A stretch of DNA of 44,782 bases from Bacillota bacterium (GTDB lineage Bacteria; Bacillota; GCA-003054495; Carboxydocellales; JAJZSN01): assembly GCA_021849745.1 (NCBI GenBank), contig JAJZSN010000015.1, forward strand, positions 1-44,782, written 5' to 3'. The notes beneath the pieces were generated by a model. It ran no database searches. It saw nothing but the letters and a program-made list of their open reading frames with translations, and was not told the DNA's origin. This document shows, piece after piece, positions 1 through 9,060 of this stretch (position 1 is its first letter; every line of letters starts with the position of its first letter). Made by a program: the position numbers and the translations under genes.

Positions 1-1
1 T

Positions 2-334
2 AGTGCCGTAAAATTTGTTTTATTCCAGGAGAAACTGGCCGATGGCACCAGGAAAGTAACCTCTATTTCAGAAGTCCTTGGCTCCCAAGGCTTGGAACCC
101 ATTGTAAACCCTATATATAAATATATCTGCGAAGATGTACTTGAGGAAGAGGGGACCCATAAGGTGCTGAAAATCGTCGGCAAACACATTCGAGTTGGCG
201 CTCTTTCAGAAAAAACCCAACAGTCTATGTTAAAAGCCGGTATTCAGCGCCGCAGGTTTGAATTCTTAACCAAGCCCCCGACAGAAGATGAGACAGAGGT
301 GTACACCATCAATGAATACCACTTTAATAATTAG
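2..334 (+). CDS. CpaF/TadA-family secretion ATPase, C-terminal part (cut by window edge)
   Basis: The reading frame is open from base 2 to a stop at 332-334, so only the last ~110 residues of the protein are present. The segment DGTRKVTSISEVLG near the start is the characteristic post-Walker-B stretch of CpaF/TadA ATPases of the type II/IV secretion superfamily, which power assembly of Tad/Flp pili at the inner face of the membrane. An internal ATG at 92 would give an 80-residue protein, but codon reading is continuous upstream, so that start is not credible. The next gene overlaps its end by about 20 bases, as expected for cpaF-tadB coupling. The Walker A motif lies outside the window and cannot be checked. 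Confidence 0.8.
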   Translation, partial: SAVKFVLFQEKLADGTRKVTSISEVLGSQGLEPIVNPIYKYICEDVLEEEGTHKVLKIVGKHIRVGALSEKTQQSMLKAGIQRRRFEFLTKPPTEDETEVYTINEYHFNN

Positions 335-1292
335 TATGTCCTTAGGTGTGGTCACCTTTTTAACGATAAATGTCATCTTTGAACTTAGATTTTTTAGGGG
401 CATAGGGGATTTTTTTCTAAATATTTTCGAAACCATCATTGATTATATAGGGGATTATAATACTAAAAGGTACATCCAAAGGGTTAAAAGAGAAAAAATC
501 GTTAAACAAAAGGAAAATGTTTTTGCGAAATATAATCGCTTGGTGGAACAATTAATAATCGACTTTAATCTGCCTTTGACTTTGGAGAGTTTCACCTCTC
601 TGCTATGTATCTGTTTTGCTATTACCGTGCTTATCATACTTTTGTTTATGCAAAACATCACCCTATCAGTGGTGGTCACCATATCAATCTTCATAGGTAT
701 CTTAACCTTATTTGTGATGCAATCAAAGGCCATCAAAACCGAGCGATTTGAAGACATTATGAACGCTGAAGACATTATCTGTCCCTTGGCCCGGGATGGT
801 GTCTTGGTGGCCATCAAAAAGGTTATGGAAAGTGAAGAGTACATAAGTCTTAGTATCCGCCCCTATTTCCAACAGTTTATCGATAACTGCGAAAATAACG
901 GTTATTCCTTTAGACAAGCCATAACTTTGTTAAACAGACAGCTTGGACCCAAATTTGATAACTTTACTAAAAAGGCTATTGTTTTTGAATACAACGAGCG
1001 TAAAGGAATGGCCGATGTATTCCTGGATATCGTTGATGAAAACGCAGTACTGAGGGAAATCAATGTTCGCAAAGATCGTATTTTCAGGAAGATGAATAGG
1101 GATTTTCTACTTAAAACCGCTATAATCATTGTGTTTTTCCTCTATGCCTTAAGCATCCCGGATTTTAAGGAGTTCATGTTGAAAAACAATATAGGCAAAC
1201 TGATTAACACCATAGTGGTAAGTGTAATTTGTTTAAGTTTTGCTCGCTGTCAGTCCTTACAGGGTGATTTGGGGACAGGGGGTCGAAAGTAA
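312..1292 (+). CDS. TadB-like type II secretion F-family membrane protein
   Basis: A protein of about 326 residues, with one hydrophobic segment at the N-terminus (about 3-24), two close together near 95-145, and two near the C-terminus. This spacing, with a basic cytoplasmic region between segments and position directly after a CpaF-type ATPase, matches the TadB half of the Tad inner-membrane platform. I chose ATG 312 because AGAGGTG lies about 10 bases upstream; starts at 288 and 336 are possible. It overlaps the ATPase gene. Sequence similarity to canonical TadB is low by eye, so the call leans on topology and context. It probably pairs with the next gene as the platform through which subunits are inserted or extracted. 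Confidence 0.62.
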   Translation: MNTTLIISMSLGVVTFLTINVIFELRFFRGIGDFFLNIFETIIDYIGDYNTKRYIQRVKREKIVKQKENVFAKYNRLVEQLIIDFNLPLTLESFTSLLCICFAITVLIILLFMQNITLSVVVTISIFIGILTLFVMQSKAIKTERFEDIMNAEDIICPLARDGVLVAIKKVMESEEYISLSIRPYFQQFIDNCENNGYSFRQAITLLNRQLGPKFDNFTKKAIVFEYNERKGMADVFLDIVDENAVLREINVRKDRIFRKMNRDFLLKTAIIIVFFLYALSIPDFKEFMLKNNIGKLINTIVVSVICLSFARCQSLQGDLGTGGRK

Positions 1293-2174
1293 TTGGTCAT
1301 TACCGCTAAAATATTTATTTTGTTATCCATCGTTTACCTTATCAAAGTCTTTCTCTATCCATATTTCAAGCCGGTAAGCAACAAACAAAAAAGCCGGGTC
1401 AGGAGATTTATCAACGAAAGAAAGAAAGAAAAACTCAAGGGCAAGATTCGAGGGGTTAAGTTATATCTGGCTAATCAATATGGAAGATACTTAATCAGCA
1501 CTGCAGAAAAATCCCGACTCAAGAAAATGATAGACAGACTTGATTTAGGAATTAAACCGGAGGAAATACGGATAGACCAACTGTTTCTTCTGTTATGTGC
1601 AGTACTGGTAACCATGTTTATGCTCACCGCTAACCAGCTTTTGGGTTATACTTCCGCAGTATTTATCATCTTGGCTTGGCTTTATCCCATCGACGAACTG
1701 GAGAAAACCATAGAACGAAAGAACCAGAATATCGCTTTTGATTTTCCCGCCTTTTACAGCATGGTTTATTACCAGTACTCCAAATCAGTAAATATTTTTC
1801 TAGCCGATGTGATAAAAGACTATATTCCCAATGCTAATCCCGATATGTCCGACGAACTGGGGGTGATGCTTGATAACATTGATTATGGTGAGGAATATGC
1901 CTTAAAGCAGTTGAAAAAAAGAGTTCCCTTAAGGTATGTGATTAAATTCTGCGATGTGATGGAAACCCGGTTAAAGGGATATGACAATATATCGCAAATG
2001 GCCTATTTGAAAAATGAGTTGGATGAGTTCAGGGTCATGGCCCTAGAAGATGAGCTGGCTAAACGGGAAAGGATTAATGCCAGGTTGCAGATGATTTTGA
2101 TAGTGGTATTGGCAATTTATATCGCAGTTTATTATTTGTTTATGGTTTTATCATCTCTTAAGATGTTCCAATAA
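1293..2174 (+). CDS. TadC-like type II secretion F-family membrane protein
   Basis: The gene begins with TTG directly after the previous stop and encodes 293 residues. Hydrophobic segments lie at about 3-20, a pair at about 96-135 and one at about 265-287. The long central domain contains an acidic, aromatic patch (IDYGEEYALKQLKKRVPL) resembling the cytoplasmic helical domain of F-family platform proteins. It follows the TadB-like gene without a gap, so translation is probably coupled. Two consecutive F-family-like proteins after a CpaF ATPase is the standard Tad order. The exact TadB/TadC assignment is inferred from order rather than diagnostic residues. Confidence 0.6.
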   Translation: MVITAKIFILLSIVYLIKVFLYPYFKPVSNKQKSRVRRFINERKKEKLKGKIRGVKLYLANQYGRYLISTAEKSRLKKMIDRLDLGIKPEEIRIDQLFLLLCAVLVTMFMLTANQLLGYTSAVFIILAWLYPIDELEKTIERKNQNIAFDFPAFYSMVYYQYSKSVNIFLADVIKDYIPNANPDMSDELGVMLDNIDYGEEYALKQLKKRVPLRYVIKFCDVMETRLKGYDNISQMAYLKNELDEFRVMALEDELAKRERINARLQMILIVVLAIYIAVYYLFMVLSSLKMFQ

Positions 2175-2201
2175 AAAATTAATTGACGGAGGTTTTGAAT
2201 T

Positions 2202-2396
2202 ATGCAAATCAAAAACACTATTGAGAAATTTCTAAAGGATGAAAGAGGGAGCTTTGGAGTTAAGGAAATTGCTATTACAGTAGCAGTAATCGTGGTCATT
2301 GGTTTTGCTATAACTGGAATCCAAAGCAACATGCCCAGCTGGATTACTCAAATCTGGAATTTATTTATACAACAAATTCAGGGCTTAATAAGTTAA
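2202..2396 (+). CDS. Flp-pilin-like small membrane protein
   Basis: A 64-residue protein with SD-like GGAGG about 10 bases before its ATG. It has a charged N-terminus, then DERGSFGVKEIA followed by a single hydrophobic stretch at about 26-45 and an amphipathic tail. This layout resembles Flp/TadE prepilins, where a glycine cleavage site precedes a glutamate and a hydrophobic helix. The glutamate sits one position further from the glycine than in classic Flp, so processing by a TadV-like peptidase is uncertain. No prepilin peptidase gene is in the window. It lies between the platform genes and two single-span proteins, as a pilin gene would. Confidence 0.5.
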   Translation: MQIKNTIEKFLKDERGSFGVKEIAITVAVIVVIGFAITGIQSNMPSWITQIWNLFIQQIQGLIS

Positions 2397-2410
2397 ACGG
2401 TGGGAACCGT

Positions 2411-2890
2411 ATGCAGGCATTTGCTAAATCTATACTAATTTCTATCTTAGTTTCTGTTTGCCTATTGTTATTTACTAGCCTTATATTTTTCTTCCCCTGG
2501 TATATGACCCTGGTGGTGGAAACCTTTAATCTATCCCAGATAGCGGCCGGTGATAACTATGTAAAACAGACCTATTATGATGAAGCCTTACATAAACTAA
2601 GAGACAGACCTATATTTAGAGATAAGGCCGACGAGATTAATATTGAAGTGCTTAAAGACGGCGGTGGAAGTGCTATAGGCTATGATGATGAAACATTATA
2701 CTATTATTTGGGAGATAATGAAAAACCGTATAGACAAAGGGGCGAGTCCATTACGGTGAGAATAAGTGCCGAATATCCATTTAGTATAACCTTATGGGGA
2801 GAACCTCTTGAAAGGCCCTTTCCAATTCAGTTTGAATTGAAAACCGTCGGCTTAAAGCACTATAAGGATTTACCCTACTACCCAGATTAG
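2411..2890 (+). CDS. TadE-like single-span protein
   Basis: The 159-residue protein has one long hydrophobic segment at about 7-34 followed by a soluble domain of about 120 residues predicted to lie outside the cell. The soluble part is rich in charged and tyrosine residues and ends in PYYPD. It resembles TadE/TadF or pseudopilin proteins in architecture, but I see no family-specific motif. It starts 14 bases after the Flp-like gene and is followed closely by a second protein of the same layout. Likely role, by context: minor pilin or a component linking the Tad-like platform to the envelope. Confidence 0.42.
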   Translation: MQAFAKSILISILVSVCLLLFTSLIFFFPWYMTLVVETFNLSQIAAGDNYVKQTYYDEALHKLRDRPIFRDKADEINIEVLKDGGGSAIGYDDETLYYYLGDNEKPYRQRGESITVRISAEYPFSITLWGEPLERPFPIQFELKTVGLKHYKDLPYYPD

Positions 2891-2901
2891 GATTGGAAAT
2901 A

Positions 2902-3390
2902 ATGAAGAATTTTGCTTATGCCATTCTATTAGTGATTTTTCTCTCTATTGTTATCGAGCCCTTGGTTGAAATAATGGAAGTGGGGAGAGAAAAAATTCTG
3001 CTGAACTCGGCGTTATACAATTCCTATCGTGTTGCAGTATTAACCTTGGACAGTGAAATGATAAGGGATTTGGATGCCAGAACAAAAGAGAATGATTTAA
3101 TTGAAAAATTCTCTGATGCCTTTGAGGAGGCAATGGAAGTAACTCAGATTAATAGATCCGGCAACACGTTGGAGTTCCGCTCGGATGCTGGCAAATATGA
3201 AAATATTATTGTTACGGTGACCCTTAATGAATATAATGATTCCTTAACAGAACGAGGGGTTTCAAAGGTATCAATTACTGCCAAAACCAAATATAAGTTT
3301 AAAACTAAATATTTGAAAGAAGTTGCAGCAAGAGTACCGGATTATTTTTTGATAAGTGATAAATCCTATACTTTTTCTGTCAAAAATTAG
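2902..3390 (+). CDS. Second TadE-like single-span protein
   Basis: A protein of 162 residues from ATG 2902 (a TTG at 2893 is the alternative). It has an N-terminal hydrophobic helix at about 4-22 with a glutamate (IEPLVEIMEVGREK) near its end, then a soluble alpha/beta-like domain. Together with the preceding gene it forms a pair of single-pass proteins, as tadE-tadF do in Tad loci. No cysteine, lipobox or enzymatic motif was seen. The following ubiquitin-like gene starts 19 bases downstream. Function is inferred only from architecture and place in the operon. Confidence 0.4.
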   Translation: MKNFAYAILLVIFLSIVIEPLVEIMEVGREKILLNSALYNSYRVAVLTLDSEMIRDLDARTKENDLIEKFSDAFEEAMEVTQINRSGNTLEFRSDAGKYENIIVTVTLNEYNDSLTERGVSKVSITAKTKYKFKTKYLKEVAARVPDYFLISDKSYTFSVKN

Positions 3391-3409
3391 TTTCCCAAGG
3401 GGGAGGGTT

Positions 3410-3640
3410 ATGGATTACATTTTTGTCACCCTTAAAACTAAGGAGCTTGGAAAAGTTGATTTGAAAATTCCAACATATGTTTCTGTTAGTGAATTGCTTA
3501 CCATGCTCTCGGAATCAATAAATATGAGCATTACCCGAGACAGCCAGGTACAGGCAGAACCTTTGGGCCGCATCTTGGACAACTCAGCAACCATCGAGGA
3601 TGAGGGCATAACCAACGGATCATTATTAACCGTTTTGTAA
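3410..3640 (+). CDS. YukD/EsaB-type ubiquitin-like protein
   Basis: A 76-residue protein. I place the start at ATG 3410, eight codons' worth of purine-rich sequence (GGGGGAGGG) directly upstream, rather than at 3356, which would overlap the previous gene. The sequence has a beta-grasp pattern: two initial strands (YIFVTLKTKELGKVDLKIP), a helix (VSELLTMLSESI), and a terminal LNDSA-like loop with EGITNGSLLTVL, matching YukD/EsaB proteins of Firmicutes type VII secretion loci, where they are small cytosolic accessory factors. Its position two genes before essC supports the assignment. Confidence 0.75.
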   Translation: MDYIFVTLKTKELGKVDLKIPTYVSVSELLTMLSESINMSITRDSQVQAEPLGRILDNSATIEDEGITNGSLLTVL

Positions 3641-3650
3641 AGGGGAACTT

Positions 3651-4475
3651 ATGAACTGTAATATCTCAAATGGCGGTTTAGTTTTGAAACTTAATAACCA
3701 AATCATCTGGACCGATATAGCTGGGTACACCGGGACATACTTAGTGGAAAGCGATTTGGGGCCGACTAAACTAACGGATAGCCTATTTTGGTTTATGAAC
3801 ACCGACGGAAAATATATTTATTACAGTGACCAAAGAAATAGACATGGTCTATATAGATTGAATTTACTATCCAAAAGAGAAGAATTGCTTTTGGACAGAC
3901 CTTGTTATGGCTTAGTTTTGAAGGATGATTGGCTCTTTTTTATCGATGAAATGGATCAAAAACTTTATCGATGCACCAAGGATGGTCTAAATCTATCAAA
4001 GATCATCGATGAGAAGATTATTGCCTTCACTGCAATGAATAACTCAATGTGGTATACAACTGCCGGTGGTAATCTAAAAAGGTGTAATTTAAGTAATATG
4101 AAATCTAACAGTGTATTAAGCACAACAGCCGTAGGCTTAATAGTAGTTAACCAGTGGGTAATATTTGCCGATAAACATCAGAATTACAGTTTGAATATCT
4201 ATAATACCCTTACCCAAACCACAAGCACCTTTGATGAGATTCAGGCCAGCGGCATTAATACAGACGGTCGATTCATCTATTGTTCCAACGGTAAAGATGA
4301 CCGGTCTATTTATCGAATCGGGATTGAAGATAACAGTGTCATTAGGATATGCGGAGAAAAGACCGATTTCCTACATGTTATTGAAGACCAATTGTATTTT
4401 TGTAACCTTGGCCATGAAAAGGCCTGGTATAAAATGTCCCTCCATGGTGGACAAGCCACAATAGTTTCGAGATAG
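3651..4475 (+). CDS. DUF5050-like beta-propeller protein
   Basis: This 274-residue protein has repeating units of about 40 residues with the pattern DGKYIYYSDxxxxxxLYRLNL, KDDWLFFIDExDQKLYRCTKDG and DGRFIYCSNGKDDRSIYRIG. Such D-x-x-I/L-Y-Y/F repeats are typical of DUF5050 and YWTD-like propellers, usually a protein- or ligand-binding scaffold. No signal peptide or membrane segment is visible, so it appears cytosolic. It sits between the ubiquitin-like gene and essC, where standard type VIIb loci have other accessory genes. Its place suggests a docking or regulatory part of the secretion machine, but this is inference. Confidence 0.68.
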   Translation: MNCNISNGGLVLKLNNQIIWTDIAGYTGTYLVESDLGPTKLTDSLFWFMNTDGKYIYYSDQRNRHGLYRLNLLSKREELLLDRPCYGLVLKDDWLFFIDEMDQKLYRCTKDGLNLSKIIDEKIIAFTAMNNSMWYTTAGGNLKRCNLSNMKSNSVLSTTAVGLIVVNQWVIFADKHQNYSLNIYNTLTQTTSTFDEIQASGINTDGRFIYCSNGKDDRSIYRIGIEDNSVIRICGEKTDFLHVIEDQLYFCNLGHEKAWYKMSLHGGQATIVSR

Positions 4476-4487
4476 GCGGGTACCAAA

Positions 4488-7400
4488 GTGACTGAGAATA
4501 AAACTTACGAATTTAGCAGACAGCCAAGATTCTTGCCGGAAATGCCCAGGGGAGAGATTGAGGTTCCCAATCCCCCCATGGCCTATGAAAAGCCAGAAAT
4601 ATCTTGGTTTATTATTTTGATGCCTCCAGCCGTGATGTTAATTATAACGGTAATTATCGCTTTAACCGCCCAGTCGATATTTTTGCTTATCTCGGTTGTT
4701 ACCACTGTTATGACCATTCTCGCATCGGTAGTCGGTGCCACCAGTCAAATTAAGAAGTACAAAAGTCAAAAAGCTGAGCGGGAGAAGAAGTATTTACAAC
4801 TTATAGTGGATTTAAGGGCCGAACTGGCGGTAAACAGAGAAAAACAAATCAAGGCCATGAATGAAATGAACCCCAAGCCAGGCATTTGTTTGCAGAGGAT
4901 TAACGCCACCGACAGTCAGTTATGGGAAAGAAATTCCTCATATAATGATTTTCTATCCTTGAGGGTGGGGATTGGCAGTGTTCCTTTAGCGGTAAGAGTT
5001 AAACATGCCAAACAGCAATTAATTTTGGGGGATGACCCTTTAGCCATGGAGCCCCAGAGATTGGCTTCCGAGTTTGAGAGGGTTAATGAGGTTCCGGTTT
5101 GTATCGACTTATTCTCTTCGGAGATCTGCGGCATAGCAGGGGAAGAAGAAAAAACCTTGGAACTCCTACGCCTGGCAGTGCTGCAGATTATAACCCACCA
5201 TGGTTATGACGATGTTAAGGTTGTATTGCTTTTAAAGGAAACCAGCTTAGAAAAATGGGATTGGGTAAGACATTTACCCCATGTCTGGGATGATGATTAC
5301 AGAACGAGATACTTATTATGTGGACGGGCTATAGCCCACCAAACCTTAGGTGAACTATATGAGATTCTAAAGGCAAGAGAATTAAGGGTAAATAAGTCAG
5401 GACAGGGAGAGAGTTACTTGCCCCACTATGTTTTCATCGTGGAAGACTCCTCACTACTGGAAAACGAGGTTATCAATAGATTCTTATATAACGGGAACAA
5501 ACACCTGGGGGTTTCCACCATATTTATCGAAAAAAACAGGGCCTACCTGCCCATGAACTGTAAGACGGTAATTAACGTACAATCAGGAACCGGTGAATAT
5601 GCTAACAAAGAAACCGGGGAGAAAAATACCTTTATCTTAGATAAGGTTGAATATAAGGAGATTGAGAAATCAGCGAGAAAACTGGCTCCATTAAGAATTA
5701 AAAAATCTAGTATCAGCTTCTCTTTACCCCAATCCATAACTTTGCTAGAAATGCTGAAATGTAAAAGGGTTGAGGATGTTGATGTTCTATTCAGGTGGCA
5801 GAAAAACAGGACCTTTAAAGGCATGAGGGTGCCCATTGGGGCAAGAGCCGGTGGGGAATTGTTCTTCTTAGACATTCATGAGACAGGCTTTGGTCCCCAC
5901 GGACTGGTCGCCGGAACCACCGGTTCCGGTAAAAGTGAGTTATTACAGTCCATAATTATATCCCTCGCCATCAATTATCATCCCCATGATGTAGCCTTTG
6001 TGTTAATTGACTACAAAGGCGGCGGCATGGCAGACGTTTTTAAAGGGATGCCTCACCTGGTTGGGACTATAACCAACTTAGGCGGCAATCAAACAGTGAG
6101 GGCCCTAGTTTCCATAAAGAGTGAACTGCAAAGAAGGCAGAGGATTTTTTCCCAGTATGGGGTTAATAACATAGACAAGTATCAAAAACTCTACCACAAC
6201 GGAGGAGCAAAGGAACCTCTCCCTCATCTCATCATGATAGCTGATGAATTCGCCGAACTGAAGGCGGAACAGCCTGAGTTTATGAAGGAATTGGTTAGCA
6301 CTGCCAGGGTGGGGAGAAGTTTGGGGGTTCATCTAATTCTGGCTACCCAGAAACCCGCCGGTGTGGTGGATGACCAGATATGGAGCAACTCCAAATTCAA
6401 GATTTGTCTCAAAGTGCAGGATGAGTCAGATAGTAAAGACGTTATCAAGCGGCCCGATGCAGCTATGATAAAAGAACCTGGACGGGCATATATTCAAGTG
6501 GGCAATGACGAAGTTTTCGAGATGTTCCAGTCTACCTGGTCGGGGGCGGACTACGATCCCGATGGTGAGGTAAGAAAGAAGGAAAGCAAGACTAAACGCC
6601 TATTTAAAGTTCATCTAAACGGGAGAACCGAGCAGATATATCCTATTGATGAAGAGAAAATCGTCAAGGATGAATTACCCTCTCAGTTAAAGGCCATGGT
6701 TGACCACATATCACAACTGGCTGAGAAAAGTGATATTGCCGCCCTGAAAGGTCCTTGGCTCCCGCCTCTTCCAGAAGTCATAAGCATGGATGGTTTGTTT
6801 AGTAAAGGGACGGGTTTTGACTATCAAAAGGCGGCGTGGCATGGGAATCCACCTTTATTAGTGCCACCTATCGGTTTGGTAGATAACCCTAGGGAACAAA
6901 CCCAAGCGCCTCTTTTCCTCGATTTTGCTTCCGAAGGTCATCTCATTATTTATGGTGCTCCAGGAACAGGTAAGACCTTTCTGGTGGAAACCCTTTGTCT
7001 ATCCTTTGCCCACCTTTATTCCCCCAGTGAAGTTAACATCTACATTATGGATTTTGGAGGAACGGCTTTAAAGCCCCTGGCTGACCTGCCCCATTGTGGC
7101 GGGGTGATGACCATTGAGCAAGAGAGCAGAATCAATCAGTTTATGCTCTTCATCTTCCGAATTATTGATGAGCGAAAGAGATTATTCGAAGAATCCCGGG
7201 CCGAGAATTTTAATGCCTATAAAGCACGGCATTCCAAAGAACTCCCGGCCATATTCATCATGATTGATAACTATTTTGCCCTGTCTGAAACTTATGAGTC
7301 CGTTGATGATCAGATGATGACCCTGGCCCGGGAGGGGGCCAAGTTTGGTATTTTCCTGGTTGCCACTGCCACCAATGCCACCTTGGTGAGGTATAAATTT

Positions 7401-8396
7401 GCAGTTAATTTCAAAATGGCCATAAGCCTTCAGCTTACAGAGAAAAACGAGTATGCCAACATCGTAGGAAGAACCGAAGGCCTAGAACCCGCCCCAGTGC
7501 CGGGGCGAGGACTGGTTAGAAGCAGGCCGCCCCTGGAATTTCAGACCTCACTACCTCAATTCAGGGATAAGGATACTGAGGAGATAATAAATGCTTTCAA
7601 ATCTTTAGCTGATGAAGGTAAAATCACCTCAGCCCTTCCCATCCCGGAGATGCCTGAACAAATTGATATTCATGCCATCAACAAAGCCTCCCAGGGCCCA
7701 TCCATGGCAATAGGCTTAAACGATAGGGATCTGCAGCCTGTTTACTTAGATTTATCAATGACACCGACAATTATGATTGCCGGAGATGGACAAACGGGCA
7801 AGAGTACCATACTGCTGTCCTGGGTCACTATGTTATTAAAGAATCTGGGTGAGAAGACTAGGATTTATGCTCAAGATTCCCCAACCATGGGAATATACCC
7901 GATTCTAAACCAGCCCAATGTAATGGACTTAAGTCAAGTAGAAGATATGTATGCTTTTATAGAGGGTCTTAAGACTGAAGTTGATACCAGGCGTGAACAG
8001 CTCAACGACTTTAGAAAAAGCAATAAAAACCTTCAGGAGTTATATGACAGTTGGCAGCAGATTGTATTTGTTTTTGACAGCCTTAATGATTTTACCGATA
8101 ATGCAGATTTTTCCTTGAAAGAGGTTTTGGAAAAGGTAGTAAAAAAAGGACATGGTTTAAAAATCTCCGTTCTAGTTGCAGGAAATACCAATGAGCTGGT
8201 CGGTAATTATGATGGCTTCGGGAAAGCGGTAAGAGAGGCTCAATGTGGAATTATGATGGGAAGTATAAGGGATCAGAATCTCTATGGAGTGCGATTCCCC
8301 TATGGAACTCATGAAAAAGATTTCGCTATGGGGGATGGCTACTTAATCATTAAAAATAAGTTTGTTGGGTTAAGATTAGCTATTCTTAAGGATTAG
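4488..8396 (+). CDS. essC: EssC-like type VII secretion FtsK/SpoIIIE ATPase
   Basis: The 1302-residue protein starts at GTG 4488. After about 30 soluble residues come two membrane segments (about 38-82), then a coiled region and three P-loop modules with Walker A motifs GTTGSGKS (476-483), GAPGTGKT (823-830) and GDGQTGKS (about 1099-1106). The first module carries the Walker B-like IADEFAEL near 585 and is the most FtsK-like. EssC is the motor of type VIIb secretion and recruits WXG100 substrates through its C-terminal ATPase domains. Usual EssC proteins are near 1480 residues with two N-terminal FHA domains; these are absent here. Two WXG100 genes follow directly, as expected for its substrates. 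Confidence 0.9.
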   Translation: MTENKTYEFSRQPRFLPEMPRGEIEVPNPPMAYEKPEISWFIILMPPAVMLIITVIIALTAQSIFLLISVVTTVMTILASVVGATSQIKKYKSQKAEREKKYLQLIVDLRAELAVNREKQIKAMNEMNPKPGICLQRINATDSQLWERNSSYNDFLSLRVGIGSVPLAVRVKHAKQQLILGDDPLAMEPQRLASEFERVNEVPVCIDLFSSEICGIAGEEEKTLELLRLAVLQIITHHGYDDVKVVLLLKETSLEKWDWVRHLPHVWDDDYRTRYLLCGRAIAHQTLGELYEILKARELRVNKSGQGESYLPHYVFIVEDSSLLENEVINRFLYNGNKHLGVSTIFIEKNRAYLPMNCKTVINVQSGTGEYANKETGEKNTFILDKVEYKEIEKSARKLAPLRIKKSSISFSLPQSITLLEMLKCKRVEDVDVLFRWQKNRTFKGMRVPIGARAGGELFFLDIHETGFGPHGLVAGTTGSGKSELLQSIIISLAINYHPHDVAFVLIDYKGGGMADVFKGMPHLVGTITNLGGNQTVRALVSIKSELQRRQRIFSQYGVNNIDKYQKLYHNGGAKEPLPHLIMIADEFAELKAEQPEFMKELVSTARVGRSLGVHLILATQKPAGVVDDQIWSNSKFKICLKVQDESDSKDVIKRPDAAMIKEPGRAYIQVGNDEVFEMFQSTWSGADYDPDGEVRKKESKTKRLFKVHLNGRTEQIYPIDEEKIVKDELPSQLKAMVDHISQLAEKSDIAALKGPWLPPLPEVISMDGLFSKGTGFDYQKAAWHGNPPLLVPPIGLVDNPREQTQAPLFLDFASEGHLIIYGAPGTGKTFLVETLCLSFAHLYSPSEVNIYIMDFGGTALKPLADLPHCGGVMTIEQESRINQFMLFIFRIIDERKRLFEESRAENFNAYKARHSKELPAIFIMIDNYFALSETYESVDDQMMTLAREGAKFGIFLVATATNATLVRYKFAVNFKMAISLQLTEKNEYANIVGRTEGLEPAPVPGRGLVRSRPPLEFQTSLPQFRDKDTEEIINAFKSLADEGKITSALPIPEMPEQIDIHAINKASQGPSMAIGLNDRDLQPVYLDLSMTPTIMIAGDGQTGKSTILLSWVTMLLKNLGEKTRIYAQDSPTMGIYPILNQPNVMDLSQVEDMYAFIEGLKTEVDTRREQLNDFRKSNKNLQELYDSWQQIVFVFDSLNDFTDNADFSLKEVLEKVVKKGHGLKISVLVAGNTNELVGNYDGFGKAVREAQCGIMMGSIRDQNLYGVRFPYGTHEKDFAMGDGYLIIKNKFVGLRLAILKD

Positions 8397-8423
8397 AACT
8401 GGTTATTGGGTGAGGTGATTAGG

Positions 8424-8723
8424 ATGGCAAGTTACAGTGAAATCGAAAGGGTGGCAAGACGGGGAAATGAGGCTTTATATGAGTTGCAAAGAAAACGGGA
8501 TTCCTTTTCCAGAGAGGTGTATTATCTGGACAGTTGGTGGCTAGGGGAACCCTGCAGGGCTTTCAAGGAAGAGCACCAGGAAATTATTTTTAGAATCAAC
8601 GAGATTTTCAATTCAATTAGGGACTTGGAGCGAAGGCTTAGAAGGTTGGCCCGTGAGGTTGAACGTGCTGAAGAAGAGCGAAGAAGGAGATTAGAAGAAC
8701 TGCGGATGGCAAATACGCGGTAA
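8424..8723 (+). CDS. WXG100-family protein 1
   Basis: A 99-residue protein starting at ATG 8424, five bases after GAGGTGA; an upstream TTG at 8406 is less likely. It is nearly all helical, with the WXG motif W39-L40-G41 in the central turn (DSWWLGEPCRAF) and an arginine/glutamate-rich C-terminal helix. WXG100 proteins form helical-hairpin dimers exported by type VII systems and act as substrates or secretion partners. The unusually charged second helix and the lone cysteine next to the turn distinguish it from the following paralog; the two may form a heterodimer. Confidence 0.78.
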   Translation: MASYSEIERVARRGNEALYELQRKRDSFSREVYYLDSWWLGEPCRAFKEEHQEIIFRINEIFNSIRDLERRLRRLAREVERAEEERRRRLEELRMANTR

Positions 8724-8763
8724 GAAAGTGATGTGATAGATACCAATAAAAGGAGGTGAAATA

Positions 8764-9054
8764 ATGAGTATCCAAAGATTTAGTCCAGAACAGGCCAGAG
8801 GTGTTGCTAATTCCATCAAACAAAAGGGCAACACTGCAAGGGATGTTGTTAACCAACTTGACAGAGAAATCAAATCTGTTGAATCCTGGTGGCAAGGCGA
8901 TTCAGTTAGAGCCTTTGTTGATGAATTCAATCAATTGAAGCCGAGCCTGGATAAGTTGGTACAATGCGTTGAGAACATAAGTGCACAGCTAAATGAAGTT
9001 GCAAGAGTTAAAGAAGAAAGCGAACAGCGAATTACTGCCGCTCTTCGCCAGTAA
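8764..9054 (+). CDS. WXG100-family protein 2 (EsxA-like)
   Basis: A 96-residue protein preceded by the strong SD AAAGGAGGTGA. It has the canonical layout of EsxA-like proteins: helix, W43-Q44-G45 turn followed by DSVRAFVDEF, then a second helix of about 40 residues. The length is typical for the family. It is the last gene of the operon, followed within 7 bases by a strong intrinsic terminator. The strong SD suggests it is made in excess over the membrane components, which suits a secreted substrate. Confidence 0.85.
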   Translation: MSIQRFSPEQARGVANSIKQKGNTARDVVNQLDREIKSVESWWQGDSVRAFVDEFNQLKPSLDKLVQCVENISAQLNEVARVKEESEQRITAALRQ

Positions 9055-9060
9055 AAAGGA

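Noticed and set aside
3356..3409. Earlier start for the YukD-like gene
   Set aside because: It would overlap the previous gene and add residues absent from the family; ATG 3410 has the better SD.
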